This document shows positions 1 through 7,100 of a stretch of DNA of 8,069 nucleotides, piece by piece (the stretch's first letter is position 1; each line of letters opens with the position of its first letter). The DNA lies in assembly GCA_900770835.1 (NCBI GenBank), contig CAAGLQ010000180.1:1-8069 (forward strand), given 5' to 3'. Source of the DNA: an uncultured Parabacteroides sp. Its GTDB lineage: Bacteria; Bacteroidota; Bacteroidia; Bacteroidales; Tannerellaceae. Made by a program: the position numbers and the translations under genes. Under the pieces are notes generated by a model. It was not told where the DNA came from. It worked only from the letters and a program-made list of their open reading frames with translations, and made no database searches.

Positions 1-4
1 GATT

Positions 5-23
5 TCGTTGGTCAAACCAACGA
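5..23. repeat. perfect 8-bp hairpin, 3-base loop
   Basis: TCGTTGGT at 5-12 pairs perfectly with ACCAACGA at 16-23 around the loop CAA. It is the most compact hairpin in the left region and may mark the end of a transcript from the gene left of the window. The following bases on the plus strand (TGTTGTT) are only moderately T-rich and the minus-strand side is not, so a standard intrinsic terminator is not established. Confidence 0.4.
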
Positions 24-69
24 TGTTGTTCAGAAAAATGGAATGATCAATGTTTTTCTTTAATCACCC

Positions 70-100
70 CTTGCAAGTTAGGAAAATACGCGTACCTTTG
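70..100 (+). promoter_or_regulatory. Bacteroidetes-type promoter pointing right
   Basis: The -7 box TACCTTTG at 93-100 matches the Bacteroides consensus TAnnTTTG fully. CTTG at 70-73 sits 19 bases upstream as a -33 element (consensus TTTG). The start of transcription would lie near 107. No intact gene follows on the plus strand for several hundred bases, and transcription running further would be antisense to the broken gene and the fucosidase. The promoter may therefore serve a non-coding RNA, or be left over from a lost gene. Confidence 0.45.
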
Positions 101-133
101 TGCTCAAAAGTGAGGAACCATTTCTTTGAGCAC
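100..133 (+). repeat. 9-bp inverted repeat at the predicted transcription start
   Basis: GTGCTCAAA at 100-108 is the exact reverse complement of TTTGAGCAC at 125-133, with a 16-base spacer. It begins on the last base of the predicted -7 box, so it spans the expected transcription start near 107. It could be an operator for a dimeric regulator or, less likely, a hairpin at the 5' end of the RNA. A third copy of the arm (TTGAGCAC) lies at 435-442. Confidence 0.4.
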
Positions 134-199
134 TTTCACCTCATCATACTAACTTCCTATCATCAATAAAATCAATGAGTTATACACGTATTGCACAAA

Positions 200-289
200 C
201 GTGGAACATAGCGTTCCACACATTAAATTCCGTTAAAATCAGCGTTAAAACAGAGTAAAAAACAGTGTTCCACGGGCATTGTTCCACGG
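200..289. repeat. cluster of four GTTCCAC motifs, one inverted
   Basis: GTGGAAC at 201-207 faces GTTCCAC at 213-219, a perfect 7-bp hairpin with a 5-base loop. Two further copies lie at 267-273 and 281-287 inside the 10-base direct repeat TGTTCCACGG (266-275 and 280-289, period 14). The inverted copy CGTGGAACA (200-208) can pair either with its near neighbour or with either distant copy, so alternative RNA folds are possible. A protein-binding array with similar half-sites is an equally open reading. The arms resemble half of a parS site, but no full parS palindrome is present. Confidence 0.5.
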
Positions 290-403
290 TTGAAGCAGTC
301 TTTCTCAAGAAACACTCGCAATACGATTGTTTGTATCTGATTGCTTGTCAATATCTTGCGTAAATGCATAGCGTGCGTTTGCATGTGCCTTTGTATTTTG
401 TGA

Positions 404-434
404 AGCAGCGACTGCTCCATAAAATACATTTATG
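404..434. repeat. two adjacent small hairpins
   Basis: AGCAG at 404-408 pairs with CTGCT at 412-416 around CGA. It is followed at once by CATAAA at 418-423 pairing with TTTATG at 429-434 around ATACA. Both stems are perfect but short, so chance formation is possible. They are listed because they continue the series of hairpins in this region. Confidence 0.3.
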
Positions 435-454
435 TTGAGCACCTATTTCGTGAA

Positions 455-524
455 GCAATCCCCTCGTCCAATCATTGGTAATCTTCAAGGGCGGTCATTA
501 CCAATGACAAGGGTTGGTGATTGC
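455..524. repeat. 11-bp perfect inverted repeat inside a longer imperfect one
   Basis: TCATTGGTAAT at 472-482 is exactly reverse-complementary to ATTACCAATGA at 497-507, with a 14-base spacer. An outer pair GCAATC (455-460) and GATTGC (519-524) extends the symmetry to a 70-base imperfect palindrome. On the minus strand it lies about 40 bases beyond the last stop of the broken gene (548), so it could act as the 3' end structure of the fucosidase operon. There is no T-run on either side, so it is not a classical terminator. A small mobile repeat or a regulator site are alternatives. Confidence 0.45.
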
Positions 525-547
525 TAAGATTAACGTGCGTTCGATGG

Positions 548-783
548 TTACTCTATATCGTAATGCTTTGCCCCTTGATAATTCACGGAAGGGCGTTTCG
601 AAAGGTAACGGATAATGAGATCGGCGGTCTTAGTATAGAGCCGTTGACTCGGTTTGTGGCTGAGCAGCGGGCAAATGGCAGCCACATAACTGCTGACCAT
701 CACGTCGTAACTCGCTTCTCTTGCGCAACACTGGCCAGGCTCCAGCAAAGGAACCCGACCAGTGCCCAATGTCGTTTTTTCAT
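548..783 (-). pseudogene. broken gene for a secreted protein, downstream of the fucosidase
   Basis: Reading leftward from ATG at 783-781, the product starts MKKRHWALVGFLCWSLASVAQ. This is a textbook signal peptide: basic start, hydrophobic core, and probable cleavage after SVA before Q21. A stop codon (TGA, 702-700) follows residue 27. An open frame in another phase runs across this point and continues to TAA at 550-548; joined near 718, it would add 56 residues beginning EASYDVMVSSYV. One missing base around 716-723 would explain the change. Even when repaired the protein would be only about 78 residues, so the gene has probably lost its 3' part too. AAGGG (795-791) seven bases before the ATG is a fair ribosome binding site, and the gap from the fucosidase stop is 17 bases, so it was probably the second gene of that operon. 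I do not recognise the family. The signal peptide is the well supported part; the phase after the break is inference. Confidence 0.45.
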
Positions 784-800
784 CAATCAGCCCTTGTTGA

Positions 801-2879
801 TTATCTTAATTGTATCCGCAGGTTGGAAAGCTCCGTGTCGGTATGTTGCGAGGGCAGACCCGTTTGACGAACCGTTAGTGTATGTGCCTTGCCCGCTACC
901 GCCTCCGGCCAGGTGAAGGGCTGTACATAGACCGTTTGTGCCTCCGCCGGGCGCAACAGGTAACCCGTTTTCTTCTCGAAGCGGTTATAGAGGCGCAACA
1001 CGATCTGGTTCTTGCCCTTCTGCAACGGCAAGAGCACTAACTCCTTGCGGAAGGTGCAACGATAGGGATTCAGGTGTTTCATCAGTGAAACGCCATTAAG
1101 AATCAATTCAATGCCGTTTCCGGCACCCACCTCTACCAGGTAGTTCTGTGCCCGCTCTGACTCAACCTCTTGCATCAAGAAATAGGTCTGCATGATGTTG
1201 GCTTGAAACTCATCTTGCTCTTTCTCCACCGGTTGCCAAGTAGCCCTTTTAGCGGGAGGCGTCTGCAAATCTGTCTGAAGCGTAGAGGGGGCGTCGAACA
1301 CACTGCTGCCAGGACCACAAAGATAACGAGCGCCCCATTTAACCGGTGCGTTAGGCAGATTGATCGCTTTGCCTTCTCCCAACGTCACCTGCTCGGTTTG
1401 ACCATCCAACGTCACCTCAATGGTCTTGCCCGCCTCTTGCGGGGTGTAGAGCAGTTCCATGCGGCGCAGTCCGCTCTTCTCGATGTTCCAGCTGTAGCTG
1501 ACCGTACTACGGTAGTTGCTGTAGTAGTCGAAGCAGGAGTAGCTGTAATTGGGTGTCGCATTATCAGCAGTCAGTAAGGCATTGCCTTTCACCACATTCA
1601 TTGGCTGCGGCTCGATCGGCTGGTCGAACTGCAAGGTCAACACCTCGATGGTCTTGTCGCTGAAGGCGGTCTGCGGCACGGTGATCGTCACCACGTTGCC
1701 CTTTTGCGCATGGCCGATCAGCTGTCCCTCCGCTTTCAACAGTTTGCGGTTGGGAATCTCCAAAGTGATCTTTCCCTCCGCCGGATATTGACCGGAGAGA
1801 ATCAGATATAATTGGTTGTCTTTGCGTGTGATCTTTCCCCACTCGAATTGTTGACGGAAGGGGGAAGCCTCTGTCGCATAGATCGCCTCGCCATGCGCTT
1901 TCAGCCATGCGCCCATCTCTTGCAACACCTCACGCTCGAACGGCACCACCGAGCCATCACCTTTCGGACCGATGTTCAGCAGGAAGTTACCGCCAAACGA
2001 AACGACATTGATCAAGCTGCGCAGTTTCTCCATCGCTTTGACATGCGCCTCGCCCCGCTCTTGCCAAGAACGGTAGCTCCAGGTCTCATCGAACATAGAA
2101 GCCGCGCTCTGCCAAGCACATTGCAAAGAGCCCTCCGGGTAGGCATTGTCTGCCATTACCGCAAAATCATATTGGTCATTGCCGACCCGACCGCTGACCA
2201 TGCAATCCGGTTGCAACTTATGCACCAATTCATACAATTCCTTGCTCTGCTCCGGGGTGTTCGAGCCCATATCAAACCAAAGCTCCGAGATCGGGCCATA
2301 GCCGGTAAGCAACTCTGTCACTTGTTGTTTGGAGAAGGCATGGTGTTGCGGCGTCACGAAGTCGCAATTGTGGCTGGAGATGGGATAAGCTTGCGGGAAA
2401 TGCCAGTCGATGACCGAATAGTAGAGACCCAAACGGATGCCCCCTCGCTGGCAAGCGTCGGCTAACTCCTTGACAAAGTCCCGTTTGCAGGGCGTCGCGT
2501 CGTAGGCATTATAATCGGTTGTCTTGGTGCGGAACATACAGAAACCGTCGTGATGCTTGGTGGTAATCACGATCGAGCGCATCCCCGCCTCTTTCGCTAA
2601 TGCGACAATCTCATCCGCATTGAAAGCGGTCGGGTCGAAACGAAGGGCAGTATCGCCATACCAATCGCTGAAGATACCCGCAAACGATTGGATTTGCTCA
2701 CTATATCCCCATTTAACCGGTTTACCGTCCCATACGCCCCCCAACTCGGAGTAGAGGCCAAAATGGATGAACATGGAGAACTTACTCTGGTGCCAGCGCT
2801 GAAAAGCATCGGCAGAAATTTGTGCGTTTAAGCCCAGTGTAACTAAGCAGGCCGCCAGGAAGACAACAACTTTTTTCAT
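801..2879 (-). CDS. secreted alpha-L-fucosidase, GH29, with C-terminal beta-sandwich extension
   Basis: This enzyme should cleave terminal L-fucose from glycans by the retaining GH29 mechanism. The 692-residue product starts with a signal peptide (residues 1-19, cleavage after LNA before Q20), so it acts in the periplasm or beyond. The catalytic barrel covers about 24-335: HFG at 39-41, KHHDGF at 108-113, ELWFDMG at 199-205 with D203 as the expected nucleophile, and NFLLNIGPKGDG at 298-309. A short beta domain follows to about 410. The remaining 280 residues are not part of the basic GH29 unit; the segment around 595-655 (GNGIELILNG, then KGKNQIVLRLYNR) resembles jelly-roll carbohydrate-binding modules. 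The motif ELWFDMGS and the KQQV helix before it recall alpha-1,3/1,4-type (GH29-B) enzymes, but linkage preference is not proven. The acid/base residue cannot be assigned with confidence; the region usually holding WExC reads WQSA (256-259). An LAAC at 8-11 looks like a lipobox, but the hydrophobic core continues past it. A -7 box lies at 2911-2918. Confidence 0.93.
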   Translation of the reverse strand: MKKVVVFLAACLVTLGLNAQISADAFQRWHQSKFSMFIHFGLYSELGGVWDGKPVKWGYSEQIQSFAGIFSDWYGDTALRFDPTAFNADEIVALAKEAGMRSIVITTKHHDGFCMFRTKTTDYNAYDATPCKRDFVKELADACQRGGIRLGLYYSVIDWHFPQAYPISSHNCDFVTPQHHAFSKQQVTELLTGYGPISELWFDMGSNTPEQSKELYELVHKLQPDCMVSGRVGNDQYDFAVMADNAYPEGSLQCAWQSAASMFDETWSYRSWQERGEAHVKAMEKLRSLINVVSFGGNFLLNIGPKGDGSVVPFEREVLQEMGAWLKAHGEAIYATEASPFRQQFEWGKITRKDNQLYLILSGQYPAEGKITLEIPNRKLLKAEGQLIGHAQKGNVVTITVPQTAFSDKTIEVLTLQFDQPIEPQPMNVVKGNALLTADNATPNYSYSCFDYYSNYRSTVSYSWNIEKSGLRRMELLYTPQEAGKTIEVTLDGQTEQVTLGEGKAINLPNAPVKWGARYLCGPGSSVFDAPSTLQTDLQTPPAKRATWQPVEKEQDEFQANIMQTYFLMQEVESERAQNYLVEVGAGNGIELILNGVSLMKHLNPYRCTFRKELVLLPLQKGKNQIVLRLYNRFEKKTGYLLRPAEAQTVYVQPFTWPEAVAGKAHTLTVRQTGLPSQHTDTELSNLRIQLR

Positions 2880-2910
2880 GATACGATGTATTATAATCTG
2901 TTATACTGAG

Positions 2911-2918
2911 CAAATGTA
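2911..2918 (-). promoter_or_regulatory. candidate -7 box for the fucosidase gene
   Basis: On the minus strand, 2918-2911 reads TACATTTG, a full match to the Bacteroides -7 consensus TAnnTTTG. It would start transcription near 2904, about 25 bases before the ATG. The expected -33 position (about 2938-2943) is GC-rich and holds no TTTG, so the promoter may be weak or need an activator. The short gap between the divergent fucosidase and PdxB genes must hold both promoters. For PdxB only a poor match (ATTATTTG, 2922-2929) is visible. Confidence 0.4.
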
Positions 2919-2967
2919 AGGATTATTTGGCTAATATCGCGCCGAAATGCAGAAAGAATGTAGAAAA

Positions 2968-4083
2968 ATGAGAATTATAGCAGACAATACCATCCCCTAT
3001 CTGAAGGGAATTGCCGAACCTTTAGCGGAAGTAATCTATTTAGATTCCAAATCGTTTACACCGGAGCATGTGAAAGATGCGGATGTGTTGATTGTTCGTA
3101 GCATTGATAAATGTACCCCGGCCCTATTGGCTGGCAGCCAAGTCAAGTTAATCACGACCGCCACCATCGGTTTTGACCACATAGATACCCATTATTGCGA
3201 ACAGAACGGGATCAGCTGGGAAAATGCCCCGGGGTGCAACGCCGCCTCGGTCGCACAGTATGTATTGGCAGGATTAGTCACGTTGTCTTTGCGCACCGGT
3301 TCCCCTTTAGCCGGTAAAACCATTGGCATTGTGGGCGTTGGCCATGTGGGACGTCTCGTGCAGAACCATTGCGAAGCGATGGGAATGCGTGTGTTGCGCA
3401 ACGATCCGCCCCGCGCCGCAGCGGAGGGTGCGGAAGGGTTTGTCTCGTTGGAACAGCTCGCCGAGGAGGCGGATGTGATCACCTTGCATGTGCCCTTTAC
3501 GAAGGAGGGCGATTATCCGACTTATCATCTGGCAGACACACGCTTTTTACAACAGTTGGCGAAACGACCTTGGCTGTTCAATAGCTGCCGAGGAGCCGTG
3601 CATGATACGGAAGCGCTTTTGGCAGCGAAACGCTCGGGCAAGGTCAGCGAGTTGGTGTTGGATTGTTGGGAAGATGAACCAGCCATCAGTCGTGAACTGT
3701 TGACTATGACCTCACTGGCCACACCGCACATCGCCGGTTTTTCCGCCGATGGCAAAGCGAATGGCACGCGCGCTTGCCTGCAGGCGATCGAGCGATTCTT
3801 TGGTGTGCGCTTTGCACGTTTGCCGCAGGTGCAACCACCCGCTCCGCAAGATCCTGTGATCGATTTAGATCAATGGGCCACTCACCGGATTGAACAGGCG
3901 ATCTTACATACCTTTTCCCCTGAACGAGTGGATCAAACCTTACGGAAAGATCCCGACGGATTCGAATGGCAACGGAACCATTATGCCCATCCGAGGGAGT
4001 TCTCTGCCTATCAAGTGCAACATGCCACTACGGAGGAGGCGAGCTGCCTGCGTACATTAGGATTCAAGCTACCGGGCATATAA
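2968..4083 (+). CDS. pdxB: erythronate-4-phosphate dehydrogenase
   Basis: PdxB oxidises 4-phospho-D-erythronate to 2-oxo-3-hydroxy-4-phosphobutanoate, the second step of the DXP-dependent pathway to pyridoxal 5'-phosphate, in the cytoplasm. The 371-residue product aligns by eye with E. coli PdxB (378 residues) from the first residues (MRIIADNTIPY against MKILVDENMPY). That is why the ATG at 2968 is preferred over the in-frame ATG at 2947. Visible motifs are APGCNA (87-92), the nucleotide-binding GVGHVG (123-128) with NDPPR (145-149), and the catalytic set R208 (SCRGAV), E237 (WEDEP) and H254 (PHIAG). These catalytic residues fall at the same numbers as in E. coli. The C-terminal 80 or so residues match the PdxB dimerisation domain, which separates it from SerA and other D-2-hydroxyacid dehydrogenases. 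It is divergent from the fucosidase and 116 bases ahead of the next gene, which has its own promoter. No other pyridoxal genes are in view. Confidence 0.95.
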   Translation: MRIIADNTIPYLKGIAEPLAEVIYLDSKSFTPEHVKDADVLIVRSIDKCTPALLAGSQVKLITTATIGFDHIDTHYCEQNGISWENAPGCNAASVAQYVLAGLVTLSLRTGSPLAGKTIGIVGVGHVGRLVQNHCEAMGMRVLRNDPPRAAAEGAEGFVSLEQLAEEADVITLHVPFTKEGDYPTYHLADTRFLQQLAKRPWLFNSCRGAVHDTEALLAAKRSGKVSELVLDCWEDEPAISRELLTMTSLATPHIAGFSADGKANGTRACLQAIERFFGVRFARLPQVQPPAPQDPVIDLDQWATHRIEQAILHTFSPERVDQTLRKDPDGFEWQRNHYAHPREFSAYQVQHATTEEASCLRTLGFKLPGI

Positions 4084-4113
4084 ATGGCCGCTTTACCTGT
4101 TTTGTGATGGATT

Positions 4114-4148
4114 TACCTTTGCAGAATCGGGGCTAAATATTACCTTTG
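4114..4148 (+). promoter_or_regulatory. strong Bacteroidetes-type promoter, possibly tandem
   Basis: TACCTTTG at 4141-4148 is a full match to the -7 consensus TAnnTTTG, and TTTG at 4118-4121 lies exactly 19 bases upstream as the -33 element. Transcription should begin near 4155, giving a leader of about 45 bases before the ATG at 4200. The -33 TTTG is itself the end of a second TACCTTTG (4114-4121), which could act as an earlier -7 box, though its own -33 (TTTA at 4092-4095, 18-base gap) is poor. The bases before the ATG are AT-rich without a Shine-Dalgarno sequence, which is common in this phylum. Confidence 0.6.
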
Positions 4149-4199
4149 CGGCTGATTTTGAGCATCCATGCGTAAAGAAACATTATCATTATATAACGT

Positions 4200-7100
4200 A
4201 TGAAAAAGTACAAATTGATCGACAACGTGTTGGGGTGGATCGTCTTTGCGATTGCCTCTGCCGTTTACTTGATGACTATTGAGCCTACCGCCAGTTTCTG
4301 GGATTGCGGTGAGTTCATCTCGTCTGCCTTCAAGTTAGAGGTAGGACACCCGCCCGGAGCCCCCTTCTTTATGCTGACAGCGAACCTCTTTACACAGTTC
4401 GCCTCTGACCCGTCGAAGGTGGCGATCATGGTCAATAGCATGTCCGCATTGTTCAGTGGCTTAACCATCTTGTTCCTTTTCTGGAGTATCACCCACATGG
4501 CTCGAAAGATCATTGTAGGCGAAGGAACGGAAATTTCTTTGGGACAACTGATCACGATCATGGGTAGCGGTGTTGTAGGCGCATTGGCCTATACATTCAG
4601 CGATACCTTCTGGTTCAGTGCGGTTGAGGGAGAGGTATATGCCTACTCCTCTTTGTTTACGGCTGTAGTCTTTTGGCTGATTCTCAAGTGGGAAGAGGTG
4701 GCCGATCAACCCCATGCCGACCGATGGATTGTCTTGATCGCCTATTTGATGGGCCTAAGTATCGGTGTCCACTTGCTGAACTTGTTGTGTATCCCGGCTA
4801 TCGTGTTGGTTTACTATTATAAGAAAGTGCCCTATCCAAACATGAAGGGAACCATAGCCGCCTTGGTGATTTCGTTCGCAATCATCGGTTTGATGATGTT
4901 CGGTGTCGTACAAGGCTTGGTTGAGGTTTGTGGCTATTTTGAGTTACTCTTTGTCAATGTGTTGGGTATGCCTTATAACTCAGGTGTGTATGCGTTCGCT
5001 ATCGTATTGGCGGCGGTATTGATCTGGGCTATTTGGGAGACGATGCGTGATGAGGTGAATCCGGTTCGCATGAAGATCGCCTTCATCCTTTCAGTGGTCT
5101 TGTTGGGTATCCCCTTCATTGGTAGCGGTTACGTTATCGCGGTCATCTTGACAGTAGCTTTGGCGGCCTTTTTATTCACCAACAAAGAGGTCAACATCAA
5201 GATGCTGAATACCATTTTGGTGAGCCTTTTGGTGATTGTGGTTGGTTACTCATCGTATGCCTTGACTTTGGTGCGTGCGACAGCTGATACGCCGATGAAC
5301 CAAAACGCTCCGCAAGACATCTTCACGTTGCGTACCTATTTGGCTCGTGAGCAATATGGTAAGACACCGTTGCTCTACGGTCAGACTTACGTTTCAGAAG
5401 TGAAGCGTGAGAATCAAGGAGGTACTTGTGTGCCGGTTTCCAAACAGGGTGAGCCGACTTGGAGCCGCATCATCAAGAAGGACAAGAACGAGAAGGACCG
5501 CTACTACATCTCTCGTTACGAGACAGAGTATGAGTATGTGGATGAGTTGAATATGCTCTTCCCCCGTATGTACAGCACCAGTGGCACCCATGTGGAGGCG
5601 TACAAAGAGTGGGCACAGGTGAAAGGTACGCCTGTGAAGTTTAACCGTTGTGGCGAGATGACCACCGTAATGAAGCCTACCTTCGCGGAGAACCTGCGTT
5701 TCTTCTTCTCCTATCAGCTGAATTTCATGTACTGGCGCTACTTTATGTGGAACTTCTCCGGCCGTCAGAATGACATTCAGGGTCATGGCGAGGTATCGAA
5801 CGGTAATTGGATCACCGGTATTCCTTTCATTGATGAGGCATTAGTGGGCCCGCAAGAGGATATGCCGTTGGATATTGCGAACAACAAGGGGCACAATGTC
5901 TATTATATGTTGCCACTGCTGTTGGGTATCTTAGGTTTGCTCTATCAGGCGTATGCCGGCAAGAAGGGTATTCAAGGTTTCTGGGTTACCTTCTTCCTCT
6001 TCTTCATGACCGGTATCGCGATTGTGCTTTATCTGAATCAGACACCTTACCAGCCGCGCGAGCGCGACTATGCGTATGCTGGCTCGTTCTATGCGTTCTG
6101 TATCTGGATCGGGTTTGGCGTGGCGGCTTTAGCAAAAGCGTTACGTCAATATGGTAAACTCTCTCCAGTTGTCGCCGGCTCAGTGGCCACACTGCTCTCC
6201 CTGTTTGTTCCCATCCAGATGGGTGCGCAAAACTGGGATGACCACGATCGTTCAGGTCGTTACGTCTGTCGAGACTTTGGTTCCAACTACTTGGAGTCTT
6301 GCGAGCCGAATGCGGTGATCTTCACGAATGGCGATAACGATACCTTCCCCTTGTGGTATGCACAAGAGGTGGAGGGCATCCGTACTGACGTGCGTGTATG
6401 TAACACCAGCTATTTGCAGACCGATTGGTATATCAACCAGATGAAGAAACAGGCATACGAATCCGCTCCGCTGCCGATTTCTTGGCAACCGGAAGATTAT
6501 GTGCAGGGCACACGTGACGCCGCCTACATCTTCCCGTTGACGGAGAAGTCTATCGACTTGAAGACAGCGCTCGACTTCGTGCGTAGCAACGATCCGAAGT
6601 TCAAGAAGATACCGGGTATCAACCAAGAGTTGGATTATGTCCCGACACAGACGATTACCTATGCGGTTGACTCAGCGGCTGTGGTGGCTCAAGGGGCGTT
6701 GGATCCGGCTTACCTACCCTATATGCAATCCGAGATGACGATCGACTTGAAGGGTAAGGATGTGTTGGGCAAGCAGGAGTTGATCATTCTGGATATGTTG
6801 CAGACCAATAACTGGAATCGTCCGATTTACTATGCGATCACGGTGAGCCCGGATCAGTTCGTGAAGTTGGATCCCTATTTCCAGCAGACCGGTATGGCTT
6901 ATCAGATTGTGCCGATGGCCACACAAGGAACGGCTCGGGCCATCAATACGGAGCGTATGTACGACAATGTGATGCACAAGTTCAAGTGGGGCGGTGTGAA
7001 TACGCCGGGTGTCTATTTGGATGAGAACGTGATGCGTATGTGCAAGAGCTACCGTATTGCGTTGTTCAGCAAGTTGGCGGCTGCGCTGATTGCGGAAGGC

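Larger units (their letters stand above)
1..545. other. non-coding region rich in small repeats and hairpins
   Basis: No reading frame here looks like a real gene. The open frame on the minus strand at 223-429 has no recognisable domain, no ribosome binding site and overlaps the repeats. The stretch is AT-richer than the flanking genes. It carries one plausible rightward promoter (70-100) and at least six short inverted repeats (5-23, 100-133, 201-219, 404-416, 418-434, 472-507). It also has direct repeats: TGTTCCACGG twice, CGTTAAAA twice (231-238, 243-250), TTGAGCAC twice plus once inverted, and TGAAGCA three times (291-297, 401-407, 451-457). It may encode a structured RNA or be a decayed mobile or intergenic repeat element. 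I could not match it to a known RNA family by eye, and I find no tRNA. Confidence 0.6.

Noticed and set aside
200..289. Chromosome partition site (parS)
   Set aside because: Only half-sites resembling one arm (TGTTCCACG) are present; no complete 14-16 base palindrome of the GTTnCACGTGnAAC type is seen, and no parA/parB is in view.
200..300. CRISPR-like array from repeated GTTCCAC motifs
   Set aside because: Repeats are only 7-10 bases, irregularly spaced and in mixed orientation, with no spacers of even length and no cas genes.
223..429. Minus-strand open frame of 68 codons
   Set aside because: It has no domain, is rich in Cys, His and Gln in an order that looks random, and runs through the repeats and hairpins.
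521..916. Plus-strand open frame of 131 codons with a hydrophobic start
   Set aside because: It lies antisense to the broken secreted gene and the fucosidase 3' end, has no recognisable domain or ribosome binding site, and its composition follows from the opposite strand.
1812..2465. Long plus-strand open frame (217 codons) inside the fucosidase
   Set aside because: It is a shadow of the GH29 coding strand; the fucosidase has all its family motifs across this stretch and the antisense product has none.
2847..2858. Lipobox (LAAC) in the fucosidase signal peptide, suggesting a lipoprotein
   Set aside because: The hydrophobic core before C11 is only about seven residues and continues strongly after it to a good signal peptidase I site at residue 19, so a soluble secreted form is more likely.
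2947..2967. Upstream in-frame ATG for PdxB at 2947
   Set aside because: The added residues MQKECRK have no counterpart in E. coli PdxB, whose start aligns with the ATG at 2968.
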